Source of the DNA: Calonectria ilicicola
Taxonomy: Eukaryota > Ascomycota > Sordariomycetes > Hypocreales > Nectriaceae
Length of the DNA: 64,000 nucleotides
NCBI GenBank assembly: GCA_020809705.1
Contig: CP085831.1
Coordinates: 4,588,001 to 4,652,000 of the forward strand
Direction: 5' to 3'
The translations under genes were made by a program, and so were the position numbers. Positions 58,245 through 64,000 of this stretch are shown here, one piece after another (position 1 is the stretch's first letter; every line of letters begins with the position of its first letter). Below the pieces are notes generated by a model that made no database searches, had not been told where the DNA came from, and worked only from the letters and a program-made list of their open reading frames with translations.

Positions 58245-60156
58245 CATATAGAAGGAGAATTCCTGGGGATGCGGAAGCTCGAGAAGAGTCATCTTGAAAG
58301 CACAACATTAAGAAGGATCAGTGAGTACAAGGGACCAAAGAATAGGAGGAGTTTTGTGTTACACGGTACATTGTGACCTGTTATTCTCTACAAGGCATGT
58401 AGATTTAAACACCGAAAGTCATACTCTGATGAATGCAGATTACTGTTTGGGTATTTCTTGTCCTTGGCAGCATCTCTGAAAACTTCCAATATCGGCTTGC
58501 TCAGAAAGGCACGAGGATCTAAATCCTCAGCGGTCCTAAGGCCGAGCTATAGCGCTCCAAGACAAAACTCAATTGAAAGCCCCCTATATACCCGTGACTT
58601 GTCGCATTCCTTGGGGTGAGCCCTGGAACAAGATCATTGATCTTGTGGTTGAATCGCATCCCAGAACTTCCATTAGTGGCCTCATTAACCTTATCAATGT
58701 CCAACCCCGCGTTCATGCCAATATTTTATGCCTCCGCCGTGGCAAGTGTAATCAGCGAAGAAAGATAGTTGTTAGGAAGTTTGGTTTTCAAACTCGAACC
58801 CAATTTACCGCAGTAGTAAATGGATGTAAGATTTCTCATAAGCTCGCATATACTGAGAACTAATTCACGAGAGCAGAACCGCAGCGGCGTGTGATTTGGA
58901 TTAAGGATGTCATAGCACGTAGCCCTGACACATTTGGGGTTTTCTTGGATTAACTCGTCTAGATAGCTTGCAATTCGAGAATTCTAATTTATCATCTTAT
59001 CTGGAAAGCGACGTTGGATTTACTTTCGGTATACGGTATCCGATTTCGACAGCTTAAGCTTAGCCAGGGTGGCATGAGTAAAGGGCCCCAAACAAACCCC
59101 GCATCACACTTCGCGTATGTTTCATAACTCGAGGGGTGGGCTAAACCATGCTTTGCGACCTTTTTTGATTTGTTGAGAAAGGTTGTGCCCTATAATCCAT
59201 CAGTTTTGCCATTGAGGAAAGAAAACAACCCATTGTCCAAGCAACCTAACTCCCTTCCCACTTTGTCACATAGCCGTCATAATTGTCTTGACACATATTG
59301 GCAGGGTTGCTTGGGTTCAACAACTCATCAAAGCGCTGAAATAAACCCAACTAGAACTTTGGGGAACTCGGACTGGTGAGTAGCCGTCTTACTTCGGTTA
59401 TCAAAAAGCAAGGGTTGGACAACCAATGGTACCCCAACACCTTGAGACAGTGCATCGCGACAACAGGAAGACATCATTACAACAAGATCAGAGATACCGT
59501 TAGCCTTGTCTAAATTTAGCCGCCCTTCATTTTCATGACATCATATGACTCAAGAAACTATGCCACCAAGAGTGTTAATTCATTCATTAGTGTTTATCAC
59601 CCATCCCGCCTGTTGAGACCATTCTCGTTTCGTATCGCGTGTCTGACAAAATCAGACTATTTGCACTATTTCATTCTAAGGAACATGTCGCGCTGGTCAG
59701 CATGCAAAACCTTGACAACAAAGCTTGCTTGCTCACGCACCGCATGCCCACTCAGCAGTGAGAGGGTATGGTATTGCCCCACATATTGAGACTGCTCGTC
59801 AGCCTGAAGGCGGCTAAAGAGCCATCCAGCCACCTCTCACGTCATCTGGATTGCTGGCAATCTCTTGGCGATAGTTTTAGCACGTCGAAATCTCACCCTC
59901 CGGCGGTTTTTAGATGTTGGTGAGTTTGTGAAACTCAGCTCGCAACAGTTGCGACCCCGCGCGGAATTAGTGCGCGACATGGGTCAAGCGAGAGTACGTA
60001 ACCACAGCTCTAGTCCACATTTAAGGACGCACTAGCCCAACTGCGATGAAGCGATTCCAAAGCATGGTGTGATATAAAGCTCAACTATTCTTTTCTATAC
60101 GCATCTCTTCAACCTATCACGGTCGCATCAATCAAAACTCTTCATCAACTGTCGAC
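58245..60156. other. Long intergenic region
   Basis: About 1.9 kb. Open frames at 58573-58863, 59170-59379 and 59535-59789 have no domain, splice support or codon bias. Probable promoter of the RidA gene at its right end (CT-rich leader at 60090-60150). Confidence 0.4.
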
Positions 60157-60573
60157 ATGTCGGATCTCAAGTACAACAACCCTCCCACGGGCATCAAACG
60201 CTTCGCCGACGCCATGTACTACACCCAAACAGTCGAATTGGGCAACAACATCGTCAAATGTTCTGGGCAAGGCGGCTGGACCATTGCTGAAGGCCCACTT
60301 GGCCCGATACCGGACTCAGCAGCTGAACAAGTCGAGAATGCCTTTGCCAACATTGATCAGATTTTGAAGGAGGCTGGAGTTACTGCGGGAGCAAAGGATG
60401 TGTACCTCATCCGAACATACCATCTCGACATTGATGAGACGTTGGAAATGGTCAGTGAGGGCCTCAAGAAATGGGTTGGGCACAGACCACTGTGGACTGC
60501 GCTTGGGGTTCCGAGGTTGGCTGATAAGAGGATGAAGATTGAGATTGAGGTCGAAGCAAAGAAGTCTGAATAA
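60157..60573 (+). CDS. RidA/YjgF-family protein
   Basis: Intronless, 138 residues, the usual length (MSDLKYNNPPTGIKRFADAM). The RidA fold is seen in VKCSGQGGWTIAEG, the helix VENAFANIDQILKEAGVTAG and the strand VYLIRTYHLDI. The conserved C-terminal part reads RPLWTALGVPRLADKRMKIE, ending in EIEVEA. The catalytic Arg of true RidA (in R..RPA.V..) is represented by HRPLWTALGV. RidA proteins hydrolyse reactive enamine/imine intermediates from PLP enzymes, while some relatives serve in biosynthesis. It ends 134 bases from a convergent oxygenase gene. Confidence 0.88.
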   Translation: MSDLKYNNPPTGIKRFADAMYYTQTVELGNNIVKCSGQGGWTIAEGPLGPIPDSAAEQVENAFANIDQILKEAGVTAGAKDVYLIRTYHLDIDETLEMVSEGLKKWVGHRPLWTALGVPRLADKRMKIEIEVEAKKSE

Positions 60574-60707
60574 AATATTTCGGATGGCCTACTTGAAGAT
60601 CATGAAGAACACAGTATTTGAGCTTATTTTACAATATTAGGGGCGTAAATTCAAGGTTGTTGATTTGAATGGCCACTTCTGAAACTGGATGTTTATTTCT
60701 GCAGTGC

Positions 60708-61799
60708 TCAAGACGGTGGCGGTTTGAGTTTTAGCATTTCCTTTACCCTCGTCTGTACCCACTCATAGCAGCTCACTTCTTCATACTTGGTCCCATCCGG
60801 CCCAACACAACTATCCGGGACGGCACAGCTTTCATGCAAGCCAAACCCCCAAAAGAAGGGCATGCTGATGCGTTCCCGACCGCTCCAGTTTTGAGCGCGA
60901 TGCACGGTGCTAACATAGAGGTCGTTCGTGATGCGTTGCAGATAATCAGCGATATTAACAACAAATGTACCCGGGATGGGTTTTGCGTTAATCCACTGGC
61001 CATCTCGATTCAACACTTGGAGACCTCCCACATCATCTTGCCACAGGATGGTGAAGAGCTGAAAATCTGTGTGCGACCCAATAGATACCTTCAAATTGTC
61101 ATCACCAGGCGAAGTATCACTCTCAATGGGTGGGTAATAGTTGAATGCAAAGGACGCATCAGGGTATTTGACCTTGGCGTCGAAAAAGTCTTCGGGAAGG
61201 TCCAACGACAAAGCGAATGAGCGGGTCAGACATCGAGCAATTGCGAGACATGCCTCGAAATATTTTACAATGGAATCCATGAATTGGGGCATATTGGAGG
61301 TTGATTCCCAAGGGAACTCTTCAGAGTACATGTGCTCGCGAGCATTTTCGGGAATTGCGTCCAGGTCATCAATGGTGGGATCGAACCGGGGATCATAACA
61401 CCACGAAAATGTCTCGCGAACATCGACCCCTTCAAATGGGTTAATCTGCTGGTTCTTGGGTGGATTGTAGCCGTTAAAATAGGAGCTCTTCTTCTGGTCC
61501 GCCTTCATCTTAGTTGGCAGGTCCTGTCGGAAAAAGTCGAGACAGGCTGCACACGCATTGTCCGTGACTGCCCCTGGAACACGGTGGTTGGTAATGTAGA
61601 AGAAGCCATTGTTCATTGCGGCAGCACGAATCTGCCGAGCAACTGACTGTCGCTCAGACAGCTCCGAGCTGAACGCAGGGCCCATGTCGATGATTGGGAT
61701 TTCAGAAGGGGACGCATCCCTCAGCGGCGATCGCAAAATCTGTCTTGTGATTGGTCCATTGCCCGAAGAAAGCCGCAGCTCGGTTGTCGCGGAATCCAT
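60708..61799 (-). CDS. 2-oxoglutarate/Fe(II)-dependent dioxygenase (isopenicillin N synthase-like)
   Basis: Intronless, 363 residues from the ATG at 61799 (MDSATTELRLSS); a longer in-frame start at 61862 is less likely. The N-terminal DIOX_N region has EIPIIDMGPAF and NNGFFYITNHRVP. The C-terminal double-stranded beta-helix has iron ligands His243 and Asp245 (GSHTDFQLFT) and His300 (YVSTVHRAQN), and the 2-oxoglutarate contact Arg310-x-Ser312 (RERISMPFF). All key residues are present, so it is probably active. Family members oxidise small molecules in secondary metabolism or catabolism; the substrate is unknown. Confidence 0.9.
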   Translation of the reverse strand: MDSATTELRLSSGNGPITRQILRSPLRDASPSEIPIIDMGPAFSSELSERQSVARQIRAAAMNNGFFYITNHRVPGAVTDNACAACLDFFRQDLPTKMKADQKKSSYFNGYNPPKNQQINPFEGVDVRETFSWCYDPRFDPTIDDLDAIPENAREHMYSEEFPWESTSNMPQFMDSIVKYFEACLAIARCLTRSFALSLDLPEDFFDAKVKYPDASFAFNYYPPIESDTSPGDDNLKVSIGSHTDFQLFTILWQDDVGGLQVLNRDGQWINAKPIPGTFVVNIADYLQRITNDLYVSTVHRAQNWSGRERISMPFFWGFGLHESCAVPDSCVGPDGTKYEEVSCYEWVQTRVKEMLKLKPPPS

Positions 61800-64000
61800 G
61801 CTGTGTGATCCAAGCACTCGGGCCGAAACGCACTGTCTTTTGGAGTATATAGCACCTTGCAATCATCCTGAATAACATCCGGGGTATTGGATGAGTGAGT
61901 CACATGACGCACGCAGCATACCCCGCGGCTTATCACGTACGAAGGGAATGCAATGGTGCGGCTTTTATCGGTTGATCTCTTATCTGACTTTTCATTGTGG
62001 AGCTATCTGCCGCGGTAGCCAGCGCTGAAGCGGATATTATAGCATACTGTAGCAGTAATCTGACAAAGTAATTCGACCAAGTAGATAGATTACAACGGTT
62101 AAAAGACCATCTGCTACCTCACTGACCCTCAGATGCCTGCCGCAGCTTTCAGGAGAAGATACAAAGCTGATCCCTGGAGGAGCACCAACGCGGAGAGGCA
62201 GGTGTTAGTATTGCTCGACCAGAGCCAAGTAAAATTTAGAAATTCTAATGGCTCTAGTTTGAGCTCCATTGTGTTCGAGACCACTAGAAGACTCGTGATC
62301 CTGCTCTCCATATGTGGGGACAGAAAGAAGAATCAACTCGCCACTTGCGAGGACAACTGACAGATTATGCTCGAAAATTCTTTTACTCTCCAAGTTTTTC
62401 ATTCACTATATGACACTATGCATAAATGGGGACTAATTACAAGTCCTAGTAGTATATTGGCGACAGGGTGTGTTAGGTGTGTGTCACTGTCTTTAATTAG
62501 ATGGTTAGAAGTTGCCAACTCTAAATCCAGACGGCACATGCCGTGATTCAACTAGAAGCTCGCATTACAAATGACCTAAGGTTTAATACACGTTCTAGGC
62601 TGCCAAGATATTGCAGCCTATTCTCACTAGACCCAGAATAGTAGCCCGCAGCTCCCGCATTGGTGTGACTGATGTCATTCTAGCCGCCTTCTAGACGGTG
62701 TTGCTCTAGGGTAAATCATCTTGATAAACATTTAGGCTGGTTCTATCCACAACGGTGGGAGTCTATTAGCCGAGCGGCTGTGCCGTACCGACAGCGAATG
62801 AAGGTGCTGCATCCGCCAGCCACCTCTAGGAAACATTCTAAGCGTTCATGATGAATTTTTAGAGGCCTCCTTAAAGGCCATTTTCAGTCATGTTCATCCT
62901 AGACGCGATACTGCTGCTCTTCACAATACGAGAAGCTGTGAGCTAAGAGTGGCATTGACGGAGCAAATAGCCGTGACATAATTGATGTACCCGAAAGCGA
63001 AGCCGATCTAGTCGAAAGGGTACAGAGCTCTTAATTGAAGAGATTGATATGGCAGAAGAACCTATCCGTGCTCAGTCGCATCCTCAACACTAACCTAATC
63101 TGGGCTAAGAGATGGCCAGTGTGATCAGAGGTTGGAAGCCGATTGGTGGAAATCAACCACCCTTTTGGTTAGCTGGGCACTCAACCACCTCGCTTGTCTC
63201 CAATTAGCAAATGGGATTTCCTCTTTGGGCTTCAGCGCAAGGATTGATCTCTCGCAGGACATTGCTTTGACATTCTCTCAGCCCTGAGCCCTTCCGAGTT
63301 CCGACCTCCGGATTCTCCGATGAATGAACCGTGCTTTTTTCTTTTTCTTTTTTGCCACAGGATAGATGAAATCCATAGAACCAACTATTCGTGTCTTCAT
63401 GTCTTTGAAGCCATACAAGCTAGAGACGCGAGATTCGGGCTGCGGTATTTTGCCCAAAAGGAATAAAATTGAACAAGTTGGATACGAAATCCATGGTGGG
63501 AATCACCTGGGACCTTTTGCTTTGGCGATCATTAGCTTCTTGGCAGTAGAAGTGTTTACAAATTCCTTCTGCCGGCGAGAAAATTCGGGCCTACATCACG
63601 CGCGCACCTGCCAGAGCGGTGGCCTTGGTGATCTGTGCATGGCTGCACTGCCTTGGTTTGGATGCACGCCCAGACAAGAGGCGCAACTCTGAGATTTAAT
63701 TAGAACCTTAAACGCAAGAGTCCTGTGACTAGTAAACGACCTTGGCACACACATCTCGACAGGTGCGGCTGTCATGGCGTAGATTCAAAGTCAATCTTGG
63801 AACGTGTTGGGGTTTCTCGTCTTCATGCCGCTAGACGTAAATTGAAGTAGGTCACTGAAAATAAGGTTTCTAATGAAACAGGGTGTAAACGGTTGACAGG
63901 CGGCATCCCCGGTCCTAAGAGCACACACTATGGCTGAAGTGGGTTAGAAACAGGCACAGCGATGTGATGGGATGATACACTCAACACGAACATCGGAGGC
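61800..64000. other. Right-end intergenic region
   Basis: About 2.2 kb with no recognisable gene. Small frames at 62133-62402 (both strands) and 63366-63692 (+) have no domain and no splice support. A polypyrimidine run at 63332-63360 ends in CACAG and could be a splice acceptor of a gene whose other exons I cannot find. Confidence 0.35.

Noticed and set aside
1..64000. CRISPR arrays, bacterial operons or phage genes
   Set aside because: The window is clearly eukaryotic (spliceosomal introns throughout); no spaced direct repeats of CRISPR type were seen.

Overview
This 64 kb window looks like nuclear DNA from a filamentous ascomycete (Pezizomycotina, probably Eurotiomycetes such as Aspergillus, Penicillium or Talaromyces). 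Genes are single-copy style and lie on both strands. They carry many 45-80 nt introns with GT..AG borders and CTAAC/TTGAC branch points. The families present (NACHT-WD40 NLRs, ankyrin proteins, F-box proteins, a DUF7580-like protein, YAP-like bZIP, RidA, GH27 and fungal-type permeases) are typical of that group. No tRNA, rRNA, CRISPR array or intact transposon was found.

Layout. 0.8-2.6 kb: intact amino acid permease. 2.9-13.0 kb: an accessory block with an ankyrin gene carrying an in-frame stop, a Lyc1/GNAT-like gene with a one-base frameshift, and a large hydrolase-NACHT-WD40 receptor with a frameshift and a stop. 13.6-24.2 kb: ketosamine-3-kinase-like gene (six exons), a tiny 71-residue protein gene, a methyltransferase and two F-box-type genes. 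24.9-25.5 kb: cupin. 28.4-28.9 kb: a secreted, Kex2-processed repeat precursor (KEP, RiPP-like) truncated by one C-to-T change. 29.8-32.4 kb: Mup1-like permease with a GC-AG intron and a homopolymer frameshift. 33.6-38.4 kb: convergent pair of a CorA-like membrane protein and a protein kinase with a long C-terminal extension. 40.7-44.7 kb: a decayed ankyrin array and a decayed membrane-protein gene. 45.5-53.4 kb: secreted alpha-galactosidase, C2H2 zinc-finger protein, YAP-like bZIP and a fungal transcription-factor-domain protein. 54.4-58.2 kb: divergent pair of a DUF7580-like protein and a cysteine/histidine-rich protein. 60.2-61.8 kb: convergent pair of RidA and a 2-oxoglutarate oxygenase. 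The last 2 kb hold nothing recognisable.

Two themes stand out. First, genes of the kind used in fungal self/non-self recognition (NLR, ankyrin, DUF7580, WD40 relics) are concentrated here and many are broken by single lesions. Several of the nonsense codons are C-to-T changes in a CpA context, as repeat-induced point mutation would leave, although simple decay or assembly error cannot be excluded. Second, the 28.4 kb repeat precursor is the best candidate for an undescribed peptide system. Exon borders were deduced by hand from splice signals and reading-frame phase and are inferences.
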